Assembly (NCBI GenBank): GCA_911728455.2
Contig: OU452240.1
Location: 2,108,001-2,172,000, forward strand
Length of the DNA: 64,000 nt
Source: Marthasterias glacialis
Lineage: Eukaryota; Echinodermata; Asteroidea; Forcipulatida; Asteriidae
Direction: 5' to 3'
In this document: positions 23,381 through 34,369 of the stretch, one piece after another
Numbering within the stretch: the first letter of the stretch is position 1
Layout: the number at the start of each line of letters is the position of its first letter
Translations under genes and position numbers: made by a program
The notes under the pieces: model-generated
What the model was told of the DNA's origin: nothing
Database searches by the model: none
Seen by the model: only the letters and a program-made list of their open reading frames with translations

Positions 23381-24090
23381 CGTGTGCTTTGAAATCTGTG
23401 AGGAAAACTACGTTTCAATAGACACATGAGTGGATGACATACAGAACAACATGTACAACACCCTTAACCCTCCTACTGCTTGACTCTTTAAAATCCATTC
23501 AAAAAATCCTTTCTTCACAAGTGCCCATAGCTTTGTTCACACTCTATAACTTTCCTATTGGATTAAAGTGTACAAAACCATGCATGGTCAGTGAAGTGTG
23601 TAGGCCGAAATGGTTTTGAAATTGTGAAACCATCCACAATCTACTGTACTGAGAGAGTGGAAGCAGATTTCCACAGTAAGTCATAGCATTGTACAGCGCT
23701 TAAGTGCAACAGCAACCATCATCTCATAGCTCTGACGATGTTTGAATGTGTCAGTAACACTGCTCTGAGATTTTTTTATAAAATTCCACCAAAAAAAGGA
23801 AGTTTATTGGCAATAAATCAAACTGTGAAAGTAATGAAATGTACTCCAGACTCTCTCGGGCAATGACCAAGTGATCACCGAGGGGGAAAATATGGGCAAA
23901 AAAATGTCAGTCTCAATTCGAAAGATGATGTCACATTGAGGGGGTAGTGGATTGCAGGGCCAGGGTGCAGATAGTCCAGCGTTAGACCCAGTTACTGGGT
24001 CTAGTCCAGCGTATTGGCACTATTTTGGGGCCAGTCTGTAGCACAGCTATCTATCTGGCTGCAGAGAGAGTGCAGGAGTGGACCCAGCCC

Positions 24091-24215
24091 AGGGCCCAGT
24101 AACTGGGGCGCTGTACTCTTTTTTTTTTTCTTCTTTTTTTTGACATTATCGGTCGTACTAGCTAGTACGACCGATAATGTCAAAAATGTCAAAATACAGC
24201 GCCTCAGTTACTGAA
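24091..24215. mobile_element. Palindromic MITE (CCAGTTACTGGGGCGCTG family)
   Basis: CCCAGTAACTGGGGCGCTGT at the left and ACAGCGCCTCAGTTACTG at the right surround a palindrome GACATTATCGGTCGTACTAG and its complement. It is related to 57551-57726 and 25678-25855. Confidence 0.7.
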
Positions 24216-24509
24216 CACTGAGTGTAGTAGCTAAGTAGGACTCGGAGTGGAGCTAAAAAAATATTAACGTCTGACTATATCATGAGCGACGAGGTCGAAA
24301 GGCTCAAGCAAGGCAGGAGCCAGTGCTGCTGCAGTGTAAAATTAAAAATAGGCCTTTGTAAAAATATAACTTGACCCCTCTAATTTATTATCTTTAAAAC
24401 ACACAATTTTAAAGTACTGAACCCCCTTACTCACCTCAGGATCTTTGAATTATGTTTAAATTAATACAAAATCTTAGAAACTCGGCTCGTGGTTGTCCAC
24501 ACAACTTAC

Positions 24510-24556
24510 AACACGCAGTTCACTGGTGTGGTGGCCATTAAAGATTAAATTAACAC
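24510..24556 (-). other. Gene 1 candidate non-coding first exon
   Basis: On the minus strand, GTAAGT at 24509-24504 follows a short stretch that could be spliced to the acceptor at 23397. The start is unknown. It contains an ATG (ATGGCCACC) that is out of frame with the SR protein after splicing. Just upstream on the minus strand the sequence is very GC-rich (24600-24680), as expected near a promoter. Confidence 0.35.
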
Positions 24557-24868
24557 CGCCCTCTAGTGGCCGACTTGAAAATAATACCTCGTCCCCAGCC
24601 GGCCACCCATGCCCGTCCTAAAATACTGGGGCAGGCGTCGGTGGGGGCGGGCGGCGGGGGCGCAGGGAGCGGCACGTGCCCGCGGTAAATTGACAAAAAA
24701 AGAAATAGAAAGAGAGTAAAAGATATATAGGGAGACGGGGAAGGGCGAGGCAATATTCTGCAATTAAAAAAAATGTTGTATTAACAACGCGTTTCTCAAT
24801 GGTAAAAAAAAAATGCTCCTTGTTGGGCCATATCGCATGGTTTTGTTCGCCCTCAAGTTCTTATAATA

Positions 24869-25030
24869 ACTCTATGGCCGTTTACGAAACCATGTTTTGG
24901 GACTTGGGCTCCAGCTTGAGCTATGTCAGCCAGTTTGAAGCTCCGTTAGAAAAGCATGCGTGTCCTAAATAATCGACAGAGCCAAAGCTCAAGCCCAAGC
25001 CGAAGCCGTGGTTTCGTAAACGGCTTATGT
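24869..25030. mobile_element. MITE with GCCGTTTACGAAACCA ends, between the two SR genes
   Basis: GCCGTTTACGAAACCATG and GTGGTTTCGTAAACGGC are inverted ends, with GGGCTCCAGCTTGAGC and AAGCTCAAGCCC inside. It lies in the intergenic promoter region. Confidence 0.75.
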
Positions 25031-25179
25031 CTGGAACAGACTTCATTAGCGCCCTCTTTGGTAGAGGGCGTTGACAATAATGTTTAGTTGGTGCACGGTA
25101 GCATCGATTTTGCATTGTACAACACGCATGCAAATACAGAACAAAGTATTGGTCACCAGTTAAAAGGCGTCCCAACAAG

Positions 25180-25227
25180 CTAAGCACACGCGCGTCGTTC
25201 TTTGCTGTGTAATCTACATCGTGTAAG
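25180..25227 (+). other. SRSF7-like gene candidate non-coding first exon
   Basis: GTGTAAG|GTAAGA at 25221-25233 is a strong donor that could join the acceptor at 26063. The start is a guess, as no initiator element is obvious. If right, the first exons of the two SR genes are about 0.6 kb apart. Confidence 0.35.
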
Positions 25228-25677
25228 GTAAGATTGGATGTGAAGTCGTAATTTTATCGTCATTTTTTAAAGAGAGGAATGAGCTTAACCTCTCTAGCCT
25301 ATCTTTGAATTGTAAGTATTGAGTGTTGTCATATTGCTAGCAAAATAGTGAAGGGTGTGCCTCATTGAAATTTGTGAAAAGAGCTTTCCAATCTTGTCTC
25401 AGAAATTTGGCTAATGATCCACTTGCTTCTTGTTTTATGTTATTTGGTCGCTCATCACACAAGGGCTAGGCACGCGGGGCAGCGGGGGTCAGGCCACTCT
25501 GTGTGAGGGCTACAACAACGTACAAGGAAAAGAGGAAGAAAGCAGAAAAATTTAGGGCAGAAGAAAACTGTTCACATTGTGCTTAAATTGAGGAAGATTA
25601 TAGCTCTTATACAAAGACAAGACAAGGCCCAAAATAGGGCCAAACTTTGTATCATTGGCCAAGCACCAATGGAAATT

Positions 25678-25855
25678 AGACCCTGTGACTGGGGCGTTGT
25701 AAATGTTGACTTGGACGGTCGTACTAGCGCCCCCAGGTAAATGTAGTCCGAGTTACAGGATCGATCCTACGACGCTTGTTTGACATTTTGGACACATACG
25801 CCAGATAATGTCCAAAATGTCAAAGAAGCATTGTAGGGTCCAGTAACTCGGACTA
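25678..25855. mobile_element. Diverged MITE of the 57551-57726 family
   Basis: AGACCCTGTGACTGGGGCGT at the left and GGGTCCAGTAACTCG at the right, with TTTGACATTTTGGACA/TGTCCAAAATGTCAAA as an inner inverted repeat. Located in the presumed 5' UTR intron of the SRSF7-like gene. Confidence 0.55.
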
Positions 25856-25930
25856 TAAAAGGTAAATATAGGTTTTATGGCTGTGATGAAGGTGATTTTC
25901 TATGAATGATTGTGCAGATACACGGTCTGT

Positions 25931-26062
25931 GGTAACCATTAATTTGTTTTTTTACCAATCATCACCAATCATCAAACCCCCATTGTTACTTGGTGAGGTG
26001 GTAGCCATTACTTTGTTTTTTACTGATCATTACTGATAATCAAACCCTCATTGTTGTTCGCA
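25931..26062 (+). repeat. About 66-bp tandem duplication ending at the 5' UTR intron acceptor
   Basis: GGTAACCATTAATTTG...ATCAAACCCCCATTGTTACT is followed by GGTAGCCATTACTTTG...ATCAAACCCTCATTGTTGTT and then CGCAG. Two adjacent diverged copies; the second supplies the splice acceptor. Confidence 0.7.
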
Positions 26063-26079
26063 GGTGAGCATCCTTCAAC

Positions 26080-26288
26080 ATGTCACGCTACGGTGATGCT
26101 CCTATCGATTGCAAGGTGTACGTCGGAAACCTCGGAGACGATGCGAATCGGCGCGACATTGAAGATTCATTCAGTTCCTACGGATCGTTGAGAAATGTTT
26201 GGGTCGCCAGGAACCCTCCGGGTTTTGCCTTTGTGGAATTCGACAACCCCGGTGACGCCAGCCAGGCCATCAGGGGACTCAATGATAC
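26080..26288 (+). CDS. SRSF7: SRSF7-like coding exon 1 (RRM)
   Basis: The ATG follows acceptor TTGTTCGCAG (exon from 26064), so 16 nt of 5' UTR share this exon. It encodes residues 1-69 plus two bases and ends AATGATAC|GTACGT. Reading through the donor gives a stop after 23 more residues, so intron retention would truncate the protein. Confidence 0.93.
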
Positions 26289-29200
26289 GTACGTTATCTT
26301 CAAACTTGAATGCCGAAGGTGCAAGATGGGGAACTGGAGCTCTATCTGTTGTTAGAACGTGAAATAAGCATGGGCGCAGCAAGTGAATGCTTTATTTCCC
26401 ATTGATAGCAATAGTCATTGTCTGCACTAGTTTACACTGATCTATTGTTGTATCAAAAGAGTTTTCTTGCCGAAATGGCGTCCAGCAGGATTTCACATTT
26501 TCAGACCAAGTTCCCCATCTTGCATCTTCGATGCTCTCTGATCTTTGGTTATCGTAGACTGGGTATTGAATTGTTCAAACTGATTAATCATCCAACGTAC
26601 TGCACCACACACACAAAAACGTTTAATGCCTCAATCTGAGTGACATCTTGTTCACACTTTGTGATGGGATGGCACATCCTTGAGTCAGGGGAACACATCT
26701 GCCAAGTTTAGGCCCCTGGGTTGCCATGATTTTTTTTACTATGCACTGACAAAGTAGCGAGTCGAACAACATTTTGCGTTTTGGATTCCTGGGCAGTGGT
26801 AATAGTACATTGTATTTGTAATTAGTCCTGATACTTCAAGGACGCAACGAAGGCAATTCCCTCCAATGCCCCTGGTCATTGCCTTGGTGCCCTTGAAATG
26901 TTCCGATAGACATTTGCAATTTCCTCATCGTAGAGGTGCCCTTTATAAAGAAGAAAATGCCTTGGTGCCCTTGCCCTTCAAGAACGAAGCAATCGGACCT
27001 AATGTTTCATTTCCTTTTCTTCTCTTCAGATGTGAAGATATTTTATTGATATGGGAAGAAATGTCAGAAAGTTGCTTGTAGTTAGTACTCTGACCTTTTG
27101 GGGTTATAAGTGCATACTTGTTCAATTCAGGTAAAGTCTGGCTTTATATTGTGGCCTCTACGCACATTTTTTACTCATATAAGCCACTTGGTTGTAAAAC
27201 TGCTGTGTCCTTTAAGATACTGTGTGTTGACTTCGGTGGAAAACAGTCAACAAACAACAACAACGATGTATGTATTCCCACAGGGTCCTATGTGGGAGAC
27301 GCATAGAGGTCGAGCATGCTACAGGAGAAAAGCGCCGTGGTCGTGGGAGCGGTGGCGGCGGCGGTGGGAGACGCGGCTACGGCGGTGGTGGTGGCGGAGG
27401 TGGTGGCCGTTTCCAGCAACGCCGCTCTTTCAACGACGACAAATGTTACGAGTGCGGCAAGCGTGGCCATTATGCAAGAGACTGCCCAGACAACAGTCAT
27501 GCAAGACGTAGACGCTCTCGCTCCAGGTAAACTGAAGAAAAAAAACAGAAACAGGCAAACAGCCCTATATGTTATTTTAGCGCAGATGATCTTTTCCCCC
27601 AAATATTAAAAATAATACTTTCAGTGCTGCTTTGTGATTCCAAGTTAAACTTCAGTAGATTTAATTGTCATTTTCATATATCTGATAAGAGAAGGAGTAT
27701 GACTTCCACAAACCAACGTTACACCATCTTTTAAATTCAGGGATTCATAAAACAATGTGCCCATAATTTAAGAGTTTCCTCAAGAGTAGTCATGTGACCG
27801 AGAACTGACCAATTGACTAGCCCAATTAATAGACTGATCCATTAAGCCCCGCCCACTGTGCAAGCACTCCATATGCACTCACGTGTTTGTCAGTCTTTTG
27901 TCAGATTTTCGGTTGCAAAGTCACATCAGTGATTGATCAATACAGCAAAGGCGGGGCTTAATGGATCGGTCTACTGACCTCGGGCTCTGAGGCTTGTGAA
28001 GTTTGTTAGATATTACAGAGCTCTTCAGCAATTTACCTTGGCCATTTTGGTTGGCCCATTTGGAGACCCTAGCAACAACAAGCCGCTTGAACCAAAATGC
28101 CCAAAGCAGCGACAAGTGGCTTGAACCAAAGTGCCCAAAACAGCCACAAGTGGCATGAACCAGCAATAAAGAGTGAGCTCTCCTCAGACAGACTCTTAGT
28201 GGCATTGTGTATCATGAATTGCTCACATTCACGGTTGTCAGGAAACACAATAAAGTGAACCACTAGCAGTTTTTCCAATATTTGTAACTTTTCTTTTAAG
28301 TACCTAAATCCTAATAATTTGAGTTGATTTTGTGGTTAATTTTTTTTTTAAATCACCCTCAAATTTCCATCAAAATTGGACGGAAAAAGTTAACAGCCTT
28401 TAGGTGGATTGAGGGAATTAAAAGAAAAGTTTCAAGTATTGAAAAAACTGCTAATGTGACGGGTGCAAAGTGGTCCCTTCTTTTTGTTTCCTGTTAATGT
28501 AGTCTAGGAATTCAAATCAACCTTGATTATTACTTGCAGGCGAAGTTAATCTTCCACAGCGGTGAAATGAGTACTTCGACTTAAACTCATTTTGTTTGTA
28601 CTTAATTTGCAGGGTATCCTAACTAACTCAATGCGTGGGCATATCGGTTCCTGCAAGCTTTGTCATTGCGACCGAAAAATACTTCCACTAGCTACATGTA
28701 TTCATGTATCCACAAGTTAGGACATCCTTCTAGTTTTAAAACCACTAGCCTTTGCTACTCACTCAGCAAGCTATCGGGTTTCTGCTAGTTGTCCACAAGT
28801 TATCTCACCCATCTAGTTTAAACCACTGGCCTTTGCTTCGGGGCAAGCTGTCCGGTTTGTGCCCGGTTTCCACAAGTTATTCCACACCACTAGTCGAAAC
28901 CGCAGACATTTGTCACTCGGCAAGCTGTTCAATATCTTCCGTCTTGTGAGTTTTGTTCACGGTGGGGTCAACTAATTCAAAGCGCTAGTAATTGCTACTC
29001 GGTAACGTTATCCAGTTGCTGCTAAGTGCTAGATAATCCACAAGTGATATGTCGCTCTTCGGGATTTAAACAAATCCAGTCGGTTTTGGTTACAGCTCCT
29101 TGACCACAAGTTCATTCGACCGTCTAGTTTGGTCCAGCTTCTAGTTCAAACCACTAGTTTTTGCTACTCTGCAAGCTAATCGGTTTCTGCTAGTTGTCCA

Positions 29201-31665
29201 CAAGCTATCCACAAGTTATATCACTCATCTAGTACAAAACCAGTAAACCCTAGCTACACTGCGAGAAAAATTCAGACTCGACTAGTTATCCGCAAGTGCG
29301 TACATCTGCGAGGTTTCCAAGTTGCAGCGATATACACACCATATACATGCCTCTAGCATTCTGGTTTTCTGCTAAGCTACCACAACTTTGCTAAACGGAT
29401 ATTTAATATTTGCTACATGAGCTCGCTCTGAAAGGTATGCTCATCGGGACTTTTCTAAAAAAGAAAAAAGTTATTTTGAAACAGGTCTTTACAGTAAGAA
29501 TAACATTACTTCAGAGGGAAAGGTACAATGTTGAACAACATGGTTTTTAATTTAATTTAATTTTTAATTAAAACTAAAAAAAAAACGGCCCTTCAATACT
29601 TGGGTTTTGTTTTGATAAGCCAAGAAAATAAAAATGAAATCAGAAGAATGGAAAACAAAAGGTTGCGAATAATTTACTTTTACTTGATGTTTTCTCAAAA
29701 GCATAATCCGCCAGTTTGATGAATTTTACACGGGTTGGTTGTGAAAACCTGAATATTGAAACAAATAGTGGATTGGGCCGAGTCGTTCAGACTGGCACTT
29801 CCCCAAAACAACATTATTATCATAAACTTAAAAGGAGAATTGCTGGAAAGCAAGGTTTGAAAGGTTTAATTGTTACAAATATATTCCTTTATAAATCAAC
29901 ATTGTACCTTTCCTGTGGAGATCTGTCCGACAAGAGTTAGCCATGTAAGAGATTCAACCCTCCACCCAAAATCATTCATAATTCACTGCCCATTTTGGCT
30001 TAAAACCGATGATTATGACGTCTGTGTTTCGCCCCAATCATTAGTACAAGTCTTTAGTGGTGTCTGATCATGAACAACAGTTGTTATGAAACAATAATTT
30101 GTAACTTATTGGAACCATACACAACTGCAGAAAGAAAGTTACCCAGTCTTTGCACGAAGCCAGACAAAGCAATGCGGTTACACTATAAAGACTTACAATT
30201 TGAAGTCGCCTCGTGGAGACCAGTGTGTTTTGGACAGCCCCTTGCCCCAGAGTTATGAAAGGGTTTTACTTTTCTGCTCAGTTAATTCATAACTCATGTC
30301 CATATTTGGTATTTTGGATATCAAACTTGGCTAGATTCAGTCCTGGGGGACAATCTCATAGAGCTGACAGAGCACACAAACTTGCTAGCTACAAAAAAAT
30401 GCTAAACAAAATCAGGTAACCAGCCAAAACGCCATTCGGTATATAATGTTTGTGACTGGCTTCCTGCTAATTACTGCTCAGTGAGTAAATTTGGTCAGCT
30501 TGTATGGCTCAGTAGCTTTTTTTTTTTTATGGAAATTTGAACCGTTTCTTTCCTTTATAAAAGGAATCCCTTGTTTGTTATAATTATGATGGAATTTTTT
30601 TTTTAGTGGAATAACCTTTTTTTTCTTTATGCAGGTCTTACGATCGTGATCGCAACTACTCTAGGAGTTATCGTAGCCGCAGCCGTAGCCGAAGCCGAAG
30701 GTAGGTTTTGTGTTTGTGCTTAGGTTTTGCCCAACACTGGTGATTGATAAAGCACTAGATACTCGAGGCACTTAGAAGCGTGCGAGATACTGACGTGTTG
30801 TCTGTCGTGGCCGAGCCGTCAAGCGCGCTGGTCTCAAGCTCTGGTGTTTCTGATCAGCAGAGTGTGGGGTCGAGTCCCCGTCGTGACACTTGCGTCCTAA
30901 AGCAAGACACTTAACCATTATTGCTTCGTCCTTCGGTTGGGAGGGAAAGCTGTGGATCTGGTGTGTTGTGTGACACACGGGACCTACGGCCTTATGTCTC
31001 ATCTGAAGGACGAAGCAACAATGATTAAGTGTCTTGCTAAAGGACACAAGTGTCAAGACGAAGTCTCGAACCTGCACTCTGCTGTTCAGAACCCCAGAGC
31101 TTGAGCTCAGTGCGCTTGAGATGGCCATGACATGCCACAAATATTATCCATGCCTTTTGTGCCCATGGCACTGTTCCTTAACATACAACCAGGAGGTGCC
31201 ATTCCCCTAGATGAATTAAAGGGGCTGTGTCGTCATGATTGTAGCAGTAAATGAAATAACCCAATTACTACGCCCGTGCACGCCGGTGGTCACATCACAG
31301 TTTGACAGAGACAGCACCCTTTGTGATTTGACTGCAAGCCACGCGTGTGCAGTATCTGGGTGAGAGTTCATCTTTCTTTGCACAGTTACTGGCCTGCTGT
31401 AATCGTGACGACACAGCCCCTTTAAGTTTCATGACTTAAAATGTGTTTAGTTTAGATGTGTTTAGATGTTTAGATTGGAAGACATAGGGTTGAGACTGTA
31501 GTTCAGTGGAAGTTGGGTTTCAGGAGTCTGTAGTTTCTGTAGAAAACGTAAGGTCAAGTTTTCTTTGAAAAAATGATGCAAATTAATTGTTTTGGTCTTC
31601 ATTCCAGCCGTTCCAGGTCGTACCACAGTCCAGCTCCAAGGAGAGACTCCTACGATCGTGATTAG
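26080..31665 (+). CDS. SRSF7: Serine/arginine-rich splicing factor 7 (9G8)-like, four coding exons
   Basis: Exons 26080-26288, 27284-27526, 30635-30700 and 31608-31665 sum to 576 nt, giving 191 residues and TAG. Residues 11-82 are an RRM with RNP2 VYVGNL and the canonical SRSF3/7 RNP1 segment [10 protein letters not shown]. Next come a Gly/Arg-rich linker (about 88-117), a CCHC zinc knuckle [14 protein letters not shown] at 124-137 and an RS tail ending SYDRD. The zinc knuckle distinguishes SRSF7/x16 types from SRSF3. SRSF7 binds RNA in nuclear speckles, regulates exon inclusion and bridges to the NXF1 export receptor. The protein is shorter than vertebrate SRSF7 (about 238 residues) because the RS domain is short. 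All junctions are GT-AG and in phase. The three introns are 1.0, 3.1 and 0.9 kb; SR genes often carry poison exons in such introns. Confidence 0.95.
27284..27526 (+). CDS. SRSF7: SRSF7-like coding exon 2 (RRM end, Gly-rich linker, zinc knuckle)
   Basis: Acceptor TATTCCCACAG and donor TCCAG|GTAAAC bound 243 nt. It encodes [14 protein letters not shown], a glycine-rich segment (GGC/GGT repeats at 27350-27412), and the knuckle with Cys124, Cys127, His132 and Cys137. Confidence 0.93.
27831..27973. mobile_element. MITE-like element, AGACTGATCCATTAAGCCCC ends
   Basis: The inverted right end reads GGGGCTTAATGGATCGGTCT. The same end occurs at 46376-46518 and 55011. It is in intron 2 of the SRSF7-like gene. 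Confidence 0.7.
28690..29300. repeat. Degenerate tandem repeat around TCCACAAGTTAT
   Basis: CCACAAG recurs at about 28710, 28793, 28870, 29038, 29107, 29199 and 29210. It is linked to AAACCACTAG-C-TTTGCTACTC-like and CAAGCT-TCGGTTTCTGCTAG-like segments. It is in intron 2 of the SRSF7-like gene. Confidence 0.65.
30350..30510. mobile_element. Copy of the 7890-8182 foldback/MITE family
   Basis: TCTCATAGAGCTGACAGAGC, AGGTAACCAGCCAAAACGCC and TGTGACTGGCTTCCTGCTAA match the family. It ends 125 bp before exon 3 of the SRSF7-like gene. Confidence 0.6.
30635..30700 (+). CDS. SRSF7: SRSF7-like coding exon 3 (RS tail)
   Basis: Bounded by TTCTTTATGCAG and AG|GTAGGT. It encodes [20 protein letters not shown], in phase with both neighbours. 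Confidence 0.88.
30801..30981 (+). mobile_element. tRNA-derived SINE, 5' half
   Basis: A-box TGTCGTGGCCGAGCCGTCAA, B-box GGGGTCGAGTCCCCGTCGTG, then CTTCGTCCTTCGGTTGGGAG. It is cut where an inverted copy begins. Confidence 0.75.
30982..31138 (-). mobile_element. tRNA-derived SINE, 5' half, inverted against the preceding copy
   Basis: The reverse complement reads the same SINE head and body start (GGACACAAGTGTCAAGAC, GAGCTTGAGCTCAGTGCGC on plus). The two halves form a large inverted repeat inside intron 3 of the SRSF7-like gene. Confidence 0.7.
31216..31425. mobile_element. TTAA-flanked MITE (family P), complete
   Basis: TTAAAGGGGCTGTGTCGTCA at the left and GTGACGACACAGCCCCTTTA at the right, with TTAA on both sides. 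It lies in intron 3 of the SRSF7-like gene. Confidence 0.78.
31608..31665 (+). CDS. SRSF7: SRSF7-like terminal coding exon
   Basis: Acceptor TTCATTCCAG. It encodes [19 protein letters not shown] followed by TAG at 31663-31665. Confidence 0.88.
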
Positions 31666-31769
31666 TCTGCTTGAATGCGAGACTATCTGACCCCAGTGCA
31701 TAAAGGCAATGTCTTCATTGAGGGATGATCATCTAAAAGGTTAATCAGTGAACAGCGAGTTGGATGTTT

Positions 31770-32200
31770 TAAAGGGACACATTGCCTTCAAATCTCTCAA
31801 ACTTTTGCCGTTTTGAACAGCTCCTTGTCTGTTTTAAGAGTTGTTCATGAAATAAAACACCTAGGGTGTGTTGAATGTAGTGAGTAGTGATTCAAAAAAC
31901 ATAAAATTTGCCTCTCGGAAATACAACCATCGAATCCGTACTCTACATAGAAGCAAATGGTCTGCCATTTTAAAGAGTCAAAAATTTTGTTCTACAACAT
32001 CGCGGATCGTGTTCTGTCACAAAAATTAAACAAAAAACGAGCACGTTCAAGGGATATTTATGTGAATCATTATATTGTACTTTTAAAATACCCATCCAAC
32101 CCTGTTAATTTCATAACAAATGCTTTTTATAGCCCAAAAGCGCCCAATCCGAAGGCAGCGGGTCCCTTTGAAGCATTTCAAGGGATAGTACACCAATATG
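31770..32200 (+). repeat. Interspersed repeat family R3
   Basis: Begins GGGACACATTGCCTTCAAAT and ends GCGCCCAATCCGAAGGCAGC. Related, inverted, to 14069-14340. It lies in the presumed 3' UTR of the SRSF7-like gene. Confidence 0.6.
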
Positions 32201-32984
32201 AAGCATCTTGAGCACAGATCAGAACGGGAAAATCTTGTTTGTATTCAAACAATTTGGTGGAGCCCTTTTGGGAAACTTTTGGTTCCAGGGTGAATTGTTT
32301 GAAATTGTCTGAAGGGAAACAAAATTGTACACTTTAACAAAATTGCACTGTCTAGAGTCTTTTTTTTTAACTGATTGAACTAGTTTGACGTTATGCTTTA
32401 ACTTATATTTTGGTTGCTTTGGACCTCCCAAAAAATGTTCAACTGCTGCAACACTACATTTTGCTGCCAGACCACACATTTTGCACTGATGTAAAACAAA
32501 ATGCATCATGCACAGCGTATACAGTCGTAGTATCCCGTTCTTTTTGTCACTAAATGTCATGCGCAATGACTTTTGGTGTATTGCTTCTCGCTTGGTGGTC
32601 ATAGCGACTTGCACTGCACAAAGCTACAGTTTTGTGTAGCTTAAAATGTATTGATGTTTTTAATGTATTTTTACATAATTTTACCCTTGTCTTTGTGAAA
32701 CTGGACCCCAAATCACGGCTCTGCACAGACCAAGTTGCTTTGGCAACAACAAAAAATGTCCTGCCTTTGTCAAGTGTCAGCGTCGAACTGTCTTTTGGGT
32801 CATTTGAGTGTCATTCCACTTTGTCATTCAACTGTCGTTGTTGTGCTGTGTCAGTTAATTTTTTTGTGTTTGTCTTAATCTCGTGATTCTGATTTTGAGT
32901 TTGCCACCTGACTGCTGTTTTATCCTGTCATCTGTCATTGAACCCCTCATAAGGTTGTGGCATTTGCCTGTCATTTGATTGTGT

Positions 32985-33245
32985 CAATACTGTGTCATTG
33001 TTGACTGTCATTTTGACTGTTAATACTGTGTCATTTTGACTGTGTCATTTGACTGTCAATACGTTTATTTTGACTGTCAATACTGTGTCATTTGACTGTC
33101 AATACTGTCATTTTGACTGTCAATACCGTGTCATTTTGACTGTCAATACTGTGTCATTTTGACTGTCAATACTTTTATTTTGACTGTCAATACTGTGTCA
33201 TTATGACCGTGTCGATACTGTGTCATTTGACTGTATTGGTTGACT
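32985..33245. repeat. Imperfect tandem repeat, TTTGACTGTCAATACTGTGTCA
   Basis: About a dozen units of 20-23 bp with CAATACTGTGTCATTTTGAC as the core. Confidence 0.88.
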
Positions 33246-33804
33246 GTCATGTGACTCATGGCAGTGTCTTTAGGGTTTTTTACTCAACACATCTACAAGC
33301 ACTTCAACATTTAGGCCTACTTTATATTTACCCAATCAAGACATAATCTGTAGACACTTATCGTTCTTTGTTTAACCAGTGCAACTTTTTAATCCATCAT
33401 GTACATGTATTACTCAATAAAAGAAAATCAGTCAGTCTTGAAGTTATTTTTTGGTTGTAGAGTTTGTTGAGGGTTTTTACAGACAAGGAATACATAGACA
33501 TTGATTCTAATCCCAGCAAAGGTAACCAACGAATACGTTGGTACCCTGTTCGTTCTCGTTATTATTCGTATCGGTAAAACGTCATTTGAGTTCAACGGAA
33601 TGAACTGAACCCGCTTGCTTAAAGATGTGAGATGTTGCTAAAAAAGTAAACAGGGCGCCGTTCATTAATTGTTCCAATTAAAGGGCCTGGAGTGAATATT
33701 TCTTAGGAACATGTTTTGTGCTACTTTCAAATCTCGTTTTATTAAGTGTATGAAAGTTAATTGACATTTCCTTTTTGGTTAATTTTATTGAAAAGCGCAC
33801 TTCT

Positions 33805-33943
33805 TTAAATGGGCTTTGTCGTCATGATCGTTGCAGGAAATGGAATAACCCAGTTACTATGAGCGCGCCGGCGGTCACTTCACAGTTTGATAAAGACGGC
33901 ACCCTTTGTGATTTGACCGCAAGTGGGCGCGTGTGCAGTAACT
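33805..33943. mobile_element. Family P MITE, right side truncated
   Basis: TTAA, then GGGCTTTGTCGTCATGAT and GACGGCACCCTTTGTGATTT. The right terminal repeat is missing. Confidence 0.65.
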
Positions 33944-34369
33944 TTCCACAACAACCAAAAAATCACCGAAATACCCTTGAAAATGGCAAAATGAAAATCG
34001 TAAACGAGGTTAAATGGGACACAAAGGTGCACGTCAAAGGATTGCATTAAAAAAAGAATAGTAAATAATAATAAAAAAAATAATAATAAAAAAAGCATTA
34101 CATGGCCCTTTAATTTGGTAATTGGCTGGTGAGCTGTGTCATTGTGACCGGTCTCACAGAGATGTACATGTAGGCATACTGATATTCTAAGAGCTTTGAA
34201 GATTGGTCGAGTTGGTCTGTGCCGCTGTGAAGCGGGGATTTGCTCGAATAATATAGGATGATGTGCTGCTCATTACAGTTTTGTACGTGGTTTTATTTAA
34301 CACATTTAAACTTAGTCAGCGGAATCCAGTGTCACCCAGCCACAAGACCGGTCATCAAAACAATACGAC

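Larger units (their letters stand above)
31666..33425 (+). other. Probable 3' UTR / downstream region of the SRSF7-like gene
   Basis: No further coding exon fits. A polyadenylation signal AATAAA occurs at 33415-33420 (TCAATAAAAG). An earlier AATAAA at 31855 lies inside an interspersed repeat. The true 3' end is not determinable from sequence alone. Confidence 0.35.

Noticed and set aside
32219..32614. Minus-strand 131-codon open frame
   Set aside because: It is antisense to the probable 3' UTR of the SRSF7-like gene. It lacks recognisable domains and splice context.
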